64,000 nt of DNA, taken from contig NC_134999.1 in NCBI RefSeq assembly GCF_051020985.1, positions 37,357,160-37,421,159 on the forward strand, in the 5' to 3' direction. The DNA is from Nomia melanderi (Eukaryota > Arthropoda > Insecta > Hymenoptera > Halictidae). The translations under genes and the position numbers were made by a program. Below, in pieces: positions 1-11,554 of the stretch (its first letter is position 1; every line of letters starts with the position of its first letter). The notes under the pieces are model-generated. The model was not told the DNA's origin. It was given only the letters and a program-made list of their open reading frames with translations, and ran no database searches.

Positions 1-1176
1 TTTCCATCATCGACTGAATAGCATGTAATATCCCATTACAACGTTAAGTGAATATTTGCGGAATACTACGCGATACGCGAATAGATATAGTAGTCAGATG
101 CGCTTCAAGCGTACAGAAAAGTAAGTACATCAAAATCCCTAAGACACCTAACCATACAAACGTTTTCAAAAAACTATATTCTCCCTAAATAAAATAAAGC
201 TTCATTTCTTAAAAAACGGACGTCTACAGAAACTCAGCCAATCGACGTAATAGAATAACTAATGCCAACAAAAGAACAAAGATATTCCATTCGATTCGAA
301 TGATCCGATAATCGAGTTCCGTAAACTACTCGGAGGTTCCATAGAAACCCGGGAAAAAACGTTTATTGCTTCGCAGGGCGGTGAAAATAGCCGGTAACGC
401 GATAGAACCACGGTAATATTCGATCGTTCCCGGCTCTCGGCGGAGAACAGGATCGACATTGGGTAAATCGTTCGTTTGATCGGCGAGTGGCTCGCGAAAT
501 CGACAATGCGTGCTCGTCGAAACAAGCTGGCCGGAGAGTGTACAGACCAGCGAAGCGGGAGGACGGAGAGGGCGGTGAAAAAAGGAGCAACAACGGGCTC
601 GATTGCGGCCAATCAAACACGAATAGCCGAGCCACGCATTAGGAATCAATTAGCGGTTCATTTATTTCGACCGCAGCGAGTCGCGCGGGAAAAGACTGCG
701 GCGCGCGGCCCGGCGCGAGATAAAATGATTAATCGCCGTAATTAATTGGTCCCTCGCCCCGGGGAGCAGGGTTTCGCGTGTCACGGCCGGCAACGGAGGG
801 ACAGAGGGAATCCGGAATTATTAACGACGCCGTCGGACGCGATTCCCTCGGTGTTAAATGCTGGCTTCTTCCGGCGTGTCGGGATTTTATTTGTCCTTGT
901 CACGGCGACGCCTCCCGCGCGGAAGGGATAACTTTCCCGGTAAATATTATCGTTGCTCTCGTCTATTTGCGACTCCTGGTAACCGATCATTTCTACTGGA
1001 TTTTCGGGAATCGATGTGTCTAATTAATTACTCTGATTTAATTATCAGTTGATCAAATTTGTGGTCTTTTCTAGGATATCGAAGAAATGCAAATAGATTA
1101 TTTAGAGTCTGAATCTTCGTATTTTCTTTTCTTCGCACTGTTTCTTAGTAAATATTTAATCAATCTTTCAGACAGG
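1..1176. other. Non-coding stretch with CpG-rich block
   Basis: No gene seen. Positions about 420-960 form a CpG-rich block; both flanks are AT-rich. The overlapping short frames on both strands here have arginine- and serine-rich translations typical of non-coding CpG-rich DNA. Confidence 0.5.
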
Positions 1177-1338
1177 TTAAAACTACCGAGCACTTCAATT
1201 GACTTTTGAAAAGTTCAGACTTCAATTGATTTACAATTCAATTTGCTAAATGAATTTCTTTAATAATTTCTCAGAGAAACATTTGTTACCTTTCTAATAA
1301 TTGCAGAAAGAAGACATGTGTGGTAGTTTTAGTGTTAA
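1177..1338 (+). mobile_element. Family D TTAA MITE, short copy
   Basis: The stretch starts TTAAAACTACCGAGC and ends GGTAGTTTTAGTGTTAA, so its ends are inverted repeats bounded by TTAA. The interior (a motif near 1275-1292 reading CAGAGAAACATTTGTTACC) recurs in the copy at 15481. TTAA targets and inverted ends are the hallmark of piggyBac-type elements; no coding capacity is present. Confidence 0.65.
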
Positions 1339-2247
1339 TGAAACAATCATATAAGTTTCTAAATTAGTTTATTCAAAGTTATAGACACTCAGTACGTCCA
1401 ATACCATAAAATTCAGGTTCAGCATTATAGCAGAGCATGAATTCACTAATGCCAAGAATTTCTACAGCGCGAACGATTCCCGATTGACAAGAACAAACGT
1501 TACAATCTAGGGATCAGATCTTCCATAACAGAATTTGCCATGGCAAATTTTTCGGGTTTGCTCGAACCGAATCGCCAATCGACCAGCGAACGGGATACAC
1601 GCGTGGGCGTTGGTTAGAGGCGGTTAAGGCGCGGTGGAAGTTTAAGAGGCGCGTGAAATGGGACGAGGAGCACGGGTAGAGCGCGAAACTGAGTGCAAAG
1701 TTGTCGGACATATGTGGCGGAAGTGTTGAAAGACACGGCGAAGTGTTTCCCCCTGGCCGGCCACCCGCGGCCCCCTTCACACCGTTGTTCAGCCGGAAGC
1801 TTTTATCGTTCGAAACGTCCCGCCGGCCAACTTTTCCTTGTCGCCGGGGTAAAAGCGGCGTCTATTGTGTCTTCCCCGGCGACACTTGTGCACTGGCTTC
1901 CGGCCGATTAATCTTTATCGATTAGCTCGCCTCTCTCTCTCTCTCTCGTTTTTTCACGATCGCGGAGGAAAGTTGTCCGCTGGCAAACACCGGCACGCTC
2001 GCTGTGAGGTTTCCAGTTTCTTTGCTCGACGGTTTCGGTGCTGTCGTTTGGTGATTTGTCGCTTGGAAACTGTTTCGAACTTCTGCGCCGAGGTATCGAG
2101 TAATGGGAGAATATATTCTTCGTTCTCTGATCGCTTGTTTTTCTTCCTAATTTCTACTGACTTGCAACGGAAATTGAATTATGGAGACAAGTAGTCAAGC
2201 AATTGATAATAATTCTTATTAATTAGAAAATTTTTATATATTTTTGA
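1339..2247. other. Non-coding stretch
   Basis: No gene seen. A CpG-rich block lies at about 1560-1910 and a CT microsatellite at 1930-1947. From 2100 on the sequence is AT-rich. Confidence 0.5.
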
Positions 2248-2515
2248 GTTAATTGAAATTATAGAGTAACGTTCGAGGGAATATTCGAATATTGAACCTG
2301 CGAGTAACGAAAGAGGATTTCATCACTGTCTATCACTGATCTATTCTACTTACACCCATTACACGCCTATGTTCGCGTTTAAATTTTCCAAGACGATTCT
2401 CTGGAAGACGAGCATTCTATAATTGAATTCGGGATTGTTCTACAATTTCCGTGACATCGTACATGGCATAATTATTTCTGTTACCGTACAATAGATCAGG
2501 TTCCTCGTAGAGATT
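2248..2515 (+). repeat. Dispersed repeat, copy 1 (empty site)
   Basis: This segment is a diverged copy of 7485-7965. Shared blocks in order include TTACACCCATTACACGCCTA, TTTAAATTTTCC, GGATTGTTCTACAATTTC and GTAGAGATTGAAA. Here the sequence between GACGATTC and GACGAGC is uninterrupted, whereas the other copy carries a family C element at that point. No reading frame is conserved between the copies, so it is probably an old non-coding repeat or segmental duplication. Confidence 0.75.
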
Positions 2516-3165
2516 GAAACGGCGTCGTATAATTCCCAGTGACTGATTTGTTTCGCAAATTGGATAACTTCGGTAATTCGGATCCTCGAAACAGAACACA
2601 TCCTTGGAGCGGAATCGCGAACACGGAGTCATATCTTGCGAATGTCAGTGAGGATCGACGCCCAGGATTAAAGGGATAGAAACTACTGCTCCGGCGATTC
2701 ATTAAATTCTGAATGGCGGCGCGGCGGAGGCGGAATCGGGTTTATTACTCGATCCGAGGATATTCCGTCGCGGCGAGTGATCCCCGTGATCTTTCTTTAT
2801 CGCGGCCTAGCCATACACAATTCATAGCGACTGCCTTGAAAATGTCCTCGTTTCTTTCCTTCGCTTTATGGCGGCGCCGTCGGAGCCGTTGTTATGAATC
2901 CAGGGTCGAATCGTACTTTAAACTACACGCCGACGAGGAAACCTCGAGCATAAAACAATAAAACATATGAACTAGAGCTCGTTCCTATACGAATCACGAG
3001 CAATAAAAATTCTGAAACTCTAAAGTGTCAAGCCTGCTTGAGAAGCTTAAAATCTTCATATCCAAGATCGTAATCCTAAAAAGAAACGTAAGTTTGAAAG
3101 ATCTTAAGTTCGAGTGTCCTATCTAGTTTTAAGTGCCCATTTGCGAGGTACTAAATTATCAGGTA
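2516..3165. other. Non-coding stretch
   Basis: Nothing gene-like seen. A short GC-rich block (about 2700-2910) is followed by AT-rich sequence. Confidence 0.45.
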
Positions 3166-3387
3166 TTAATCCTTTGCACTCGAGGGGCGACTCTCAGTCA
3201 TTTGATTGAGCAACAAAATTGTAAACTGAAAAATTCAATATAAAATGTTGAATCAGGTATTAACAAATACATAGAAATAAAACAACTCTGCCCCATAATT
3301 TATGCAAGATGTTCCTCTATGTACGTTGTAGATAATATTGTTAATATTTCGTCAGAAAACAATGAATGCTTGTAATGAAAGAGTTAA
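3166..3387 (+). mobile_element. Family A TTAA MITE, diverged
   Basis: Begins TTAATCCTTTGCACTCG and ends in AAAGAGTTAA. The subterminal GGCGACTCTCAGTCA matches the copy at 38108. The right inverted repeat is degraded. Length 222 bp fits the other family A copies. Confidence 0.65.
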
Positions 3388-4139
3388 TCCATCTAACTTC
3401 GAAATAGATTTGTTTCCATTTTCATTCAGTTATAATGATTAATCGTTTGCGTCTATAATAGTGGGATGAATTCTCTTTTCTAACTGAACTGTGGTAGACA
3501 ATGCACGTTTCAATATCACGAAGCACGTCATCTATCGGATCCGCTTGTCCACGTTAATCCAATCTATGTTTAATCGAGACTCAGCGCAGCGGAATCCGAC
3601 GCGGGCCGAGAATTAGTTCCTCGAGGAGGACGCTGTTAATGCAAGGGAAAGATAAACGTGAGTCCTGAGTGAAACGCGGCTCACGTACGCCGTGATTCAA
3701 CAGCCTCTCCCTCGACTGTGTCGCGTTCCCCGGGAGTTCTCTTCCCGATTAATCCGATCGGCAATAATAATCGACGGAGGCGAGGCAGGTGCACGAGAGT
3801 TTCAAGATTAATCTCGAGGAGAATCTAATTAGTCGGCGCACAATGGCCGTGACGAGGAGAAACGGGAGCTGTAACCGCGCCGATCAGTCATTCCGCGGTT
3901 GTCAGGCGGATACGTCGATCGCTTTCGCTGACTTTGAGCAACTGCTCGCGATGGATCAGTTAATATCGCTGATGGCATCTGGCGAGTATGAGTTTTATTT
4001 GTCTCAGTGAAAACCTTTGGCTTTCCGTATATGTTCAAATGAATTATAATATATATAATATTCCAAGAAATCAGTGATTCTATCTTCAGCATTATTCAAT
4101 TTATCATTTTTGGAACATTCACTATATTTCTAAAGTAAC
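3388..4139. other. Non-coding stretch with CpG-rich block
   Basis: No gene seen. A CpG-rich block runs from about 3570 to 3960; the rest is AT-rich. Confidence 0.45.
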
Positions 4140-4243
4140 AAATTTATACAAAGACATCGAGGTACCTACTCCGATAAAAATTTATACAAAGACATCGAGG
4201 TACCTACTTCGATAAAAATTTATACAAAGACATCGAGGTACCT
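4140..4243. repeat. 38-bp tandem repeat, about 3 copies
   Basis: Three copies of a 38-bp unit containing ACATCGAGGTACCTAC follow one another, with only one or two differences, so the array is young. Nothing indicates a function. Confidence 0.85.
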
Positions 4244-4573
4244 TAGTTTGAAAAATCTCTCCTTGCGAGCACAATACAATCGATTATTAAACTACATACT
4301 CGTCAAACACAGAGCAAATGCATCTATAACATACTCTAACGAAAACCTGCAGCGAATTGAAAAAGAATTACGTTTAACGATAGTTGGAAAAATTAGTATC
4401 ATTTTGCGTTTCAATGACGCGTATACCCTTCGAAGACAGTTAGCTGGTTACCAATTAACTTTCGAACGTAACGGATTCACATATAGATACTCAGGTACCA
4501 CTCTAAACAAACACAAACATTCCGACCACTTAACAATTACAACTGTAAGCATCCCACGACGACAGAGCTAATC

Positions 4574-5430
4574 AAGGCACAAAGGGTCGAAACACCTGGA
4601 TGACGGGATCCGTGAATAATAATGACTTCCCAGCGAGGGGAGCAACTTGCAGGTACAAGGGCCGCGATAAATTCGATGAAACTGTTAATGCAATTACGAG
4701 TTTCCGGTCCCCGGGGCACGGAACTCCGTTTAAGCCCTTATAAAACTTAGCACGGTTTCACGCTCGCCGGGTCGCGAGCGACGTAACAAAAGCTGCCGGT
4801 CGCAGTATCGTGTCAGGAGCCGTTGGCCGACAGGCTTATCGATGGTTTTACGGCTCGGCCCCTCTCCCCGCTGCCATTCGATTCAATATCGTCAAAGGTT
4901 TACTACTCGCCGGCCGGCCGCCGCTTTTATTGTGTGACCGGCGCGGCGCGCGGCCGCTTCTTTTCGCCGGACACTCGTGGATCACGGCCGGAAACTTGCC
5001 GGAACTTGTCCGATTCCCTTGCACCGATGTATCGATCATATCCTTGGAGCTTCCCCGGCGAGAACCAAGACGGGACCGAAAGGGAATCGTCGACGTATAC
5101 GATACCCTTCGACGTTTACCGTCGCTCGAAACGGACGGGAACTTGAATTTTACGATGCAGAAGAGCGCCGAGGGTGCCTTTTACTGTTCCTTGTATTCCC
5201 TTGTAGGATCCTCTGAATATATTGTTTTCTGTTTTATGAATTATTTCTGCGTCTTTACGTCGGAGGGCTGAATGCGGATTAAACTGAAATGGTAAATGCG
5301 TCGTGGATGCGTTATTAATTACTGTCTCCCTTTGGGGGAGATTATTGCATGATTTATCGCGTATTATTGGGGAGAAATAAATTCGTAGGATTTTATTCTG
5401 TTAGTATTTGTTGAGTATTCAGTGTAACGT
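4574..5430. other. Non-coding stretch with CpG-rich block
   Basis: No gene seen. The block at about 4740-5150 is CpG-rich with CGGCCGGCC clusters near 4908. It resembles a block near 1760-1900 in its CCGG-rich motifs, which may be compositional only. A 153-codon frame here lacks an ATG at its start and has no recognisable domain. Confidence 0.4.
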
Positions 5431-5830
5431 ATATATTTACTAATATTAGAATGTAAGTATTGTAATAGTGTAGCAAAGATAGATGTGATAATCAAATGTA
5501 GTTTTATATATATTCTGTGTTCCCTAAATCTTTAATGGTAGAACTTAGAATATATATATAAAACTACATTTGATTATCAGATTTATCTTTGCTATACTAT
5601 TGTAATACTTACATTTTAATATTAATAAATATATGGTGCTATAAATATATAAATGGTGTTCCTTAAATCTTTAATAGTAGAACTTAGAATACATATATAA
5701 AACTACATTTGATTATTATCAGATCTATCTTTGCTATACTACCGTAATACTTACATTTTAATATTAATAAATACATGGTGTCATAAATATATAAATGGTG
5801 TTCCCTAAATTTCTAATAGTAGAACTTCAT
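5431..5830. repeat. Inverted repeat plus tandem copies (foldback-like)
   Basis: A left arm at about 5431-5515 is the reverse complement of 5549-5634 over about 85 bp. The two are separated by a loop carrying GTTCCCTAAATCTTTAATGG. The loop plus right arm is then repeated directly at about 5655-5797, and a third loop start is present at about 5797-5826. The arms could form a long hairpin. The arrangement fits a foldback or MITE-like element whose right half was tandemly duplicated. Confidence 0.75.
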
Positions 5831-6650
5831 TTCCAATTTATTAAATACTCATACTACATCTCAAGGAAATCTACAAAATCTATAGATCAATGAGAAATAC
5901 TTAAATACTCACTTTATTACTAAAAGAATCCATATTCTCACGTCGCGTTCAACTTTGATATTACACGAACCCGACGACCGCGATCCGTCCGGTAATTTTC
6001 ATCCCCGAGCGATCGTTTCATAATGTACCTAATTGCTCCGAGTCGGGGCAGGGTTTCATTTCATTGTTCCGGCGAAAAATCCATAATTAATTAATATCAG
6101 TAGGATCGCCGCGTTACAATTTACAGTAATTAATTAGTCGGCGTCGCGTCGACTTCGGGAGCCGGGGTGCGGGTTTATTAATTAAGAGACAGTTTGCGGG
6201 CGGGGGAGCGGGGGCGCGCGAGGGTAGCACGGACACGACTCGATTCAACGATGGATACGAATTAGCCAGGTCAAACGTAATTACGCGCACGGCCAGATTT
6301 AATTTTCACGAGGAGCCGGACGATCGCGGCATATTGTAACGTTGAGTCAGGCGGGCCGGCCGCTCGAATGCGGATGGTATTAATGTATCATTTACACGAC
6401 GCGACGCGGCGCATCATTCTGCGGACGACCGTGAGACCGGGACACCGTGTGCGTCGCGCTGCGTATCCTCCTGTGGGAACCGAACAACGGTCTAACTATG
6501 AATAATCATTGATAATTATTCCGTTGCCGGGGAAACAATTTTCCTTCGTGCATCTTTTATCCTTTGAATCATTGGAGGATGCGTCGGAGAATTCGAAATT
6601 TCACGGAATTTATTAAACACTTTGTCCCGTCTATTAGATTCAGAATTTTT
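5831..6650. other. Non-coding stretch with CpG-rich block
   Basis: No gene seen. About 5940-6480 is CpG-rich; the remainder is AT-rich. Confidence 0.45.
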
Positions 6651-6789
6651 CTATGGATTTCTGATGCATTAGATTTTTGAGTTTTGAGTATTTGAATAAT
6701 AGATTCGTAAGTTGGAGATTCTATGGATTTCGAATGCATTCGATTTTTGAGTTTGGAGCATTTGAATAGTAGATTCGTAAGTTGGATAT
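6651..6789. repeat. 70-bp tandem duplication
   Basis: Two copies of a 70-bp unit that starts CTATGGATTT and ends near AGATTCGTAAGTTGGA, at 6651-6720 and 6721-6789, with a few substitutions. Confidence 0.85.
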
Positions 6790-7484
6790 TAATATTTTGT
6801 TTCTTAGATATTTAATTTAATAAATTTATTTTCTCTGAAGTTGGGGAATTTAATGTATTCGTGATATTTTTGAAATGTAGAATTATAGAATCGTATAGGT
6901 TAAATTATATAGCTGAAATTATAGCGAAACGTGGCGAAGCCACGTGGCTATGGTGGAAAATCCAAGACGCAGCGTAAACCCGGAAAATCTCGAGGAAAAT
7001 TCGTCGCGCGACTATTCCGATCCTTAATCACATTCCCCGATGCCGTCGAAACCGGAAACTGGGTCGCGCGGCGTCAACAGGATCGATAAATCCCGGAAAT
7101 TACGATTAATCCCGAACGAGTTTAATTTTACTGTTAAACTTCCGGTCGGATCCCTATCCGCGCGCAACTTTCCACCCAGTGAAAGTTCGCCGTTCGCCAA
7201 TTTCGCGTTCGTGAAATTGATTGGAATATCTCGGAAGTTGGCGGATTGAAACCAAGAAGTTCCGAGGGATAGATCGATCGAAGAGTAGCGGAACTTCGAT
7301 CGCGGTGGAACGTGTCCGCCATTTATTTTCCATCTATTTTCCATCGCATCTCCAAAGAGAGGAGGAGAGAAACGATATATGATATTCCTCGATTCAAAAT
7401 TCCTCTTCGTTTCTGAATTCTCCAATTCTCTTATCATTAGAATACCTTGAAATTTATTCAACTATACAATAAATCTTCCATTAA
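6790..7484. other. Non-coding stretch
   Basis: No convincing gene. A 145-codon minus-strand frame at 7024-7461 starts with ATG but shows no recognisable domain. I treat it as a chance open frame. Confidence 0.4.
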
Positions 7485-7965
7485 AATTAATCGAAATTAC
7501 AGAATAAAGTTCCTACACGAGACTTCATATTCGAAGGAACCAGATTTGAATATTTATCGAACCTGTCTCCGATGGAATACGATTTTATGATTCGTCTGAC
7601 TATCGCCGCCCCATTCTACTTACTCCAGTTACACGCCTATGTTCACCGTTTAAATTTCCCGAGACGATTCCCTTAACACTAGGTTTACGGAACGCATCAC
7701 TGACGCAGATTGAATTTTATAAACATTATTTCATAAATATTTCAATCGATCTTCGTTGATCCAATTACACGAATATTAATCCTGATTGTCTATTTCTACA
7801 TCTACAATTTCCAAAATCTACAATAGAATAAACTGTACAATAAATGCCCGTAAACCTAGTGTCAAAGACGAGCCTTATAATTGAATTTCGGATTGTTCTA
7901 CAATTTCTAGTACACCGAGCACAATTATTTGTTACAGTAAATCAGTATCTTCATAGAGATTGAAA
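7485..7965 (+). repeat. Dispersed repeat, copy 2 (interrupted)
   Basis: Homologous to 2248-2515 on both sides of the family C element at 7673-7865. Left of the element the shared block ends near GAGACGATTC; right of it the match resumes at GACGAGC and continues through GGATTGTTCTACAATTTC to CATAGAGATTGAAA. The two flanks together correspond to the full uninterrupted copy. Confidence 0.75.
7673..7865 (+). mobile_element. Family C TTAA MITE inserted in a repeat
   Basis: Begins TTAACACTAGGTTTACGG and ends CCGTAAACCTAGTGTCAA, so the ends are near-perfect inverted repeats. The right-hand TTAA has decayed to TCAA. Length is 193 bp with no coding potential. The insertion is supported by the uninterrupted relative at 2248-2515. 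A second copy of the family lies at 61376. Confidence 0.88.
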
Positions 7966-8637
7966 GGGTCCCCAATTTCAAATGATTTATCTATCTTTTC
8001 CATCCGTTTTCCACCCGAGATCCAAAGACGAGGAAAAAATATAGAATATCCCTCGATTCGGAAAGTTTCCGTTTTATTTCCCCATTCCTCAAGTTTTTTA
8101 CCGCCGGTATTGGCTCGCGGAAGGAACAGGAAGCGCAGGAACGGCGGTATAAACAAACTTCCCGCGGGAAGTGCATCGTCGAAGTTGAATTCTCTCGCGG
8201 GTTACTCGCCGAGCGGAAAGAAGTGTCCTCGAAGTTCTCGCTGCCTCCCGGTGGAGGAGGCGACCGACAACGGCGGGGATCTCGGCTGATCGTGACGCGA
8301 TACAAACGGAAACGATTGCGTCGGGATCCTCGAATCGCTCCGGCAATGAGGTCGTCGTTAATTAAACGCGATTACGGCCGCCGGTCGCGTTCCGCTGCTG
8401 GGAAATATGCAAACGAACCCTTTCGCCGCGCACTCCGCATTGTGCGAAGATACTGGATCGCCAGGATCGGGTGCAAGGACGGCGCGATCTTACGAATGGA
8501 ACGTGGAGGGTCTTAAAAGAGGTTTCGGGGATCGTCGACTGTCTTCTCGAGATTTTTCTGTAGAGAGTTTTGCGGAGGATCTTTGGGAAACGTGGTTCTA
8601 CGAAATGTAGCTCGTTCGTTGAGGAAGGTTTCTTGTC
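7966..8637. other. Non-coding stretch with CpG-rich block
   Basis: No gene seen. About 8100-8500 is CpG-rich with overlapping arginine-rich frames on both strands that do not resemble known proteins. Confidence 0.4.
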
Positions 8638-9010
8638 TGTTATTATTCTGTGTAATTAGAATTGAAAGGGATTTTAACCCTTTGTACTCGAAAGTTTTTC
8701 ACTAGAAGTATGCAACATTGTTTGATGGGACACAGGCGATGTTCTTTGAAACTGATTAATGAGAAAACATACATGAATTAAGGAGGAAAGTTATTTTATT
8801 TCAAGTTTGTTATTATTCTGTGTAATTAGAATTGAAAGGGATTTTAACCCTCTGCACTCGAAAGTTTTTTACCAAAAATATGCAACATTGTGTGATGGGA
8901 CACAGACGATGTTCTTTGAAACTGATTAATGAGAAAACATACATAAATTGAGGAAAGTTATTTTATTTCAAGTTTGTTATTATTCTGTGTAATTAGAATT
9001 GAAAAGGATT
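8638..9010 (+). repeat. Tandem copies of MITE left half plus flank
   Basis: Two extra copies (TTAA starts at 8674 and 8844, spacing 170 then 167 bp) of the left flank GTAATTAGAATTGAAA plus the first roughly 130 bp of a family A element precede the complete element at 9011. Each copy has the TTAACCC start, but only the last has the matching right end. This is tandem duplication after insertion rather than three insertions. Confidence 0.85.
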
Positions 9011-9243
9011 TTAACCCTTTGCACTCGAAAGTTTTTCACGAGAAATATGCAACATTGTTTGATGGAACACAGACGATGTTCTTTGAAACTGATTAACGAG
9101 AAAACATACATAAATTGAGGAAAGTTATTTTATTTCAATATTCCACGTATCGATTCAATATACGAAGCTTTATATTATATATAAGACTATTTTTGCTGTA
9201 GCAAATCGAGCGGTGACTGAAAGTCTCGAGTGCAAAGGGTTAA
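9011..9243 (+). mobile_element. Family A TTAA MITE, complete copy
   Basis: Begins TTAACCCTTTGCACTCG and ends CGAGTGCAAAGGGTTAA, an essentially perfect inverted repeat bounded by TTAA. It is 233 bp long and non-coding. The CCC...GGG ends and TTAA target match the piggyBac superfamily (established knowledge). It forms the right end of the tandem duplication at 8638. Confidence 0.9.
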
Positions 9244-9854
9244 AGGTATTCGATTAATTTGGAGTAGATGACTGCAAGTCTGATTATGAGAATACCGATT
9301 TTTCCCAGTTTTTTCAAGCCCGCGGTGGAATGCAAATCGTGTATTCCAATACTCGGGACGCGAGCGTGGAATATAAAGCAGATCCAGCGTTGAAATTCAA
9401 GAAATGATCCCGTGCACTAGAGATTTCTTTTATCCAGTAGCATCTTGTGTAACGTATCCAGTCGATCTGTTGCCAAGCAATAAGTATCGTTTTATTGGAA
9501 AAGTTTACTCCGAATTTCCTAGCGTTTCGCATTTCCCGAGGACTCCGCGAGCGGTTAAACGTTCGTGCAGAGCGGCGCGGGCAAGAATTGGAAAGCATTC
9601 GGTGAAATCTGGAGCCTCGTCGGGACTCGAGCACCTGAAAAACGCGGCTGCTCGAACTGGTAACCCGTGTTTCGCTGGTCGAGCGACGAAAGGGAAACCA
9701 CAAGGGCTCCGGATGGAATCGTGTCCACACTTTTCCATTAACTTGCCTCCCCGGCAGCGTTATTCGTCTCCCCCGGGTTAAAGGGATAGGGAAGCCTCGA
9801 TCGCTTCCTCTCGAACACGTCGGCCTCGGCAAAGTGGATTTTCACGGAGCGTTC
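9244..9854. other. Non-coding stretch
   Basis: No gene supported. Open frames on both strands (9314-9832 minus, 9404-9781 plus) overlap, lack recognisable domains, and lie in moderately CpG-rich sequence. Confidence 0.4.
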
Positions 9855-10650
9855 GCGCTTATCGGGAGGTGATCCCGTGGAAAGTGGCGGGGAACGGAAA
9901 GTTTCCTGGGGAAGAGGCGAGGGCAATGATAAAAAGTCTGAGAGACAAGGGAACGAGTCGAGGAAATTAGACAAATACGGAAAGACCGGGAACAAGAAGA
10001 AATAAGAAAACATGAGACAAAGGAAGCAGAAGAGAGGAAAGAGAGGGAGACTAGAAAAGAGTGGAAAGAGAGGAAGCAACGAGAAGAAAAAGAATAAGAA
10101 AGGGACAGAAGCAGAGGGAACAGGAAAATGGTAATGGCGCTTATCGAGAGGTGATCCCGTGAAAAGTGGCGGGAAACGAAAAGTTTGTTGGGGAAGGTAA
10201 TAATAGAAAGTCTGAGAGATAAGGGAACGAGTCGAGAGAATTAGACAAATACGAAAAGACCGGGAACAAGAAGAAACAAGAAAAACATAGGATAAAGAAA
10301 GCAGAAGAGAGGAAAGAGAGGGAGACTAGAGGAAAAAGAATAAGAAAGGGACAGAAGCAGAGGGAACAGGAAAATGGTAATGGCGCTTATCGAGAGGTGA
10401 TCCCGTGGAAAGTGGCGGGAAACGAAAAGTTTGTTGGGGAAGGTAATAATAGAAAGTCTGAGAGATAAGGGAACGAGTCGAGAGAATTAGACAGATACGG
10501 AAGACCGGGAACAAGAAGAAATAAGAAAACACGAGACAAAGAAAGCTGAAGAGAGGAAATAGAGGGAGACTAGAAAAGAGTAGAAAGAGAGGAAGCAACG
10601 AGAAGAAAAAGAATAAGAAGGGGACAGAAGCAGAGGGAACAGGAAAACGA
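9855..10650. repeat. GA-rich tandem repeat, 3 units of 246-282 bp
   Basis: Units start at the GCGCTTATCG motif at 9855, 10137 and 10383, each followed by GGAGGTGATCCCGTG or GAGAGGTGATCCCGTG. The long remainder is almost pure purine on the plus strand (AAGAGAGGAAAGAGAGGGAG and similar). The middle unit lacks part of the purine stretch. The pyrimidine-rich minus strand gives spurious Phe/Ser/Leu-rich frames. Strong strand asymmetry makes triplex or recombination-prone DNA possible. Confidence 0.85.
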
Positions 10651-11554
10651 TGGCAACGGCAGACAACAGCAAAATCAGGAAGAAAGGGAACGGAGGAACA
10701 AAAAGAAGATGCGCATGGAGAAGCTAAGAGACAAAAGCGTCGAAACACAAAACCAGAAAGAAGACTACAAACGCAAGAGAAAGCAAAAAAGAGGAAGGAG
10801 GGAAGACAAAGGAGGAAATAGAGTCCGAGTTCCTTTCATCAGCACACAGCCGACGTTCCTCTCAATACCTGTCTCCCCCAGTTTTCCCCTTCGCTTCTTG
10901 CCTTCGAAAGTCCTTAACACTCTCATTCTGTCGGTGTCATCGCACGAAGCCCGACATCGAGCGAGCTACACGCACCGGCTCCGGGATCTCGCTCTCCTCG
11001 CTCGGTCCTCTCCACTCTTCCTCGCGAGATCCTGCAGCTTTCGACGGGAAAGAATTAGAATACGAAGGAGGACCGGCGAGGAATCGAACGGGGGAGAAGC
11101 AGCGGAACGAAGATATAGAGCAGGGGTGGAAATGAGATTTCCAGGGGCAATTTGAAACGAGTTTGCCTGTAAAAGGGTCGAGATGGAGGTCTCGAAACGA
11201 AGAAGAAGTGGCGGCGACGAGGTCGAGGACTGGCGAGGCGGGAAACGAAGAGAAACGCTCGCCCGCCCGACCGCGCGCGCGCGCGCACCGCTGTAAGAAT
11301 GGAAATACTTCGGAGCGAAACGTGGAAGGGAACGAACGGGAAAAGTGTCGGCGCGGAACGAGCTGCTTTATTATGACTTCCCGGGGAAAATTTATCTCGT
11401 GGCCACCCTCCGGCTCCTTTGATCCCTTTCTCGTTCGGCTCCTCTGGCGGGCCCTGGACCGATTTCGAGGGGGCTCGAGGAGAACGAGGGGCCACGGATC
11501 AAGGGAATGCAATAGAGACGCCGAGGAACTCGCAAGAGGAGGCTCGAGATCACC
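10651..11554. other. Non-coding CpG-rich stretch
   Basis: No gene supported. A perfect alternating CG run lies at about 11272-11286. The long minus-strand frame (10937-11815, 292 codons) is the longest in the window, but it extends into the tandem array at 11555 and has low-complexity Ser/Arg/Pro content. Confidence 0.4.

Noticed and set aside
4248..4571. 107-codon plus-strand frame directly after the 38-bp repeat
   Set aside because: No ATG at its start and no recognised family. It could be a decayed element fragment, but nothing confirms this.
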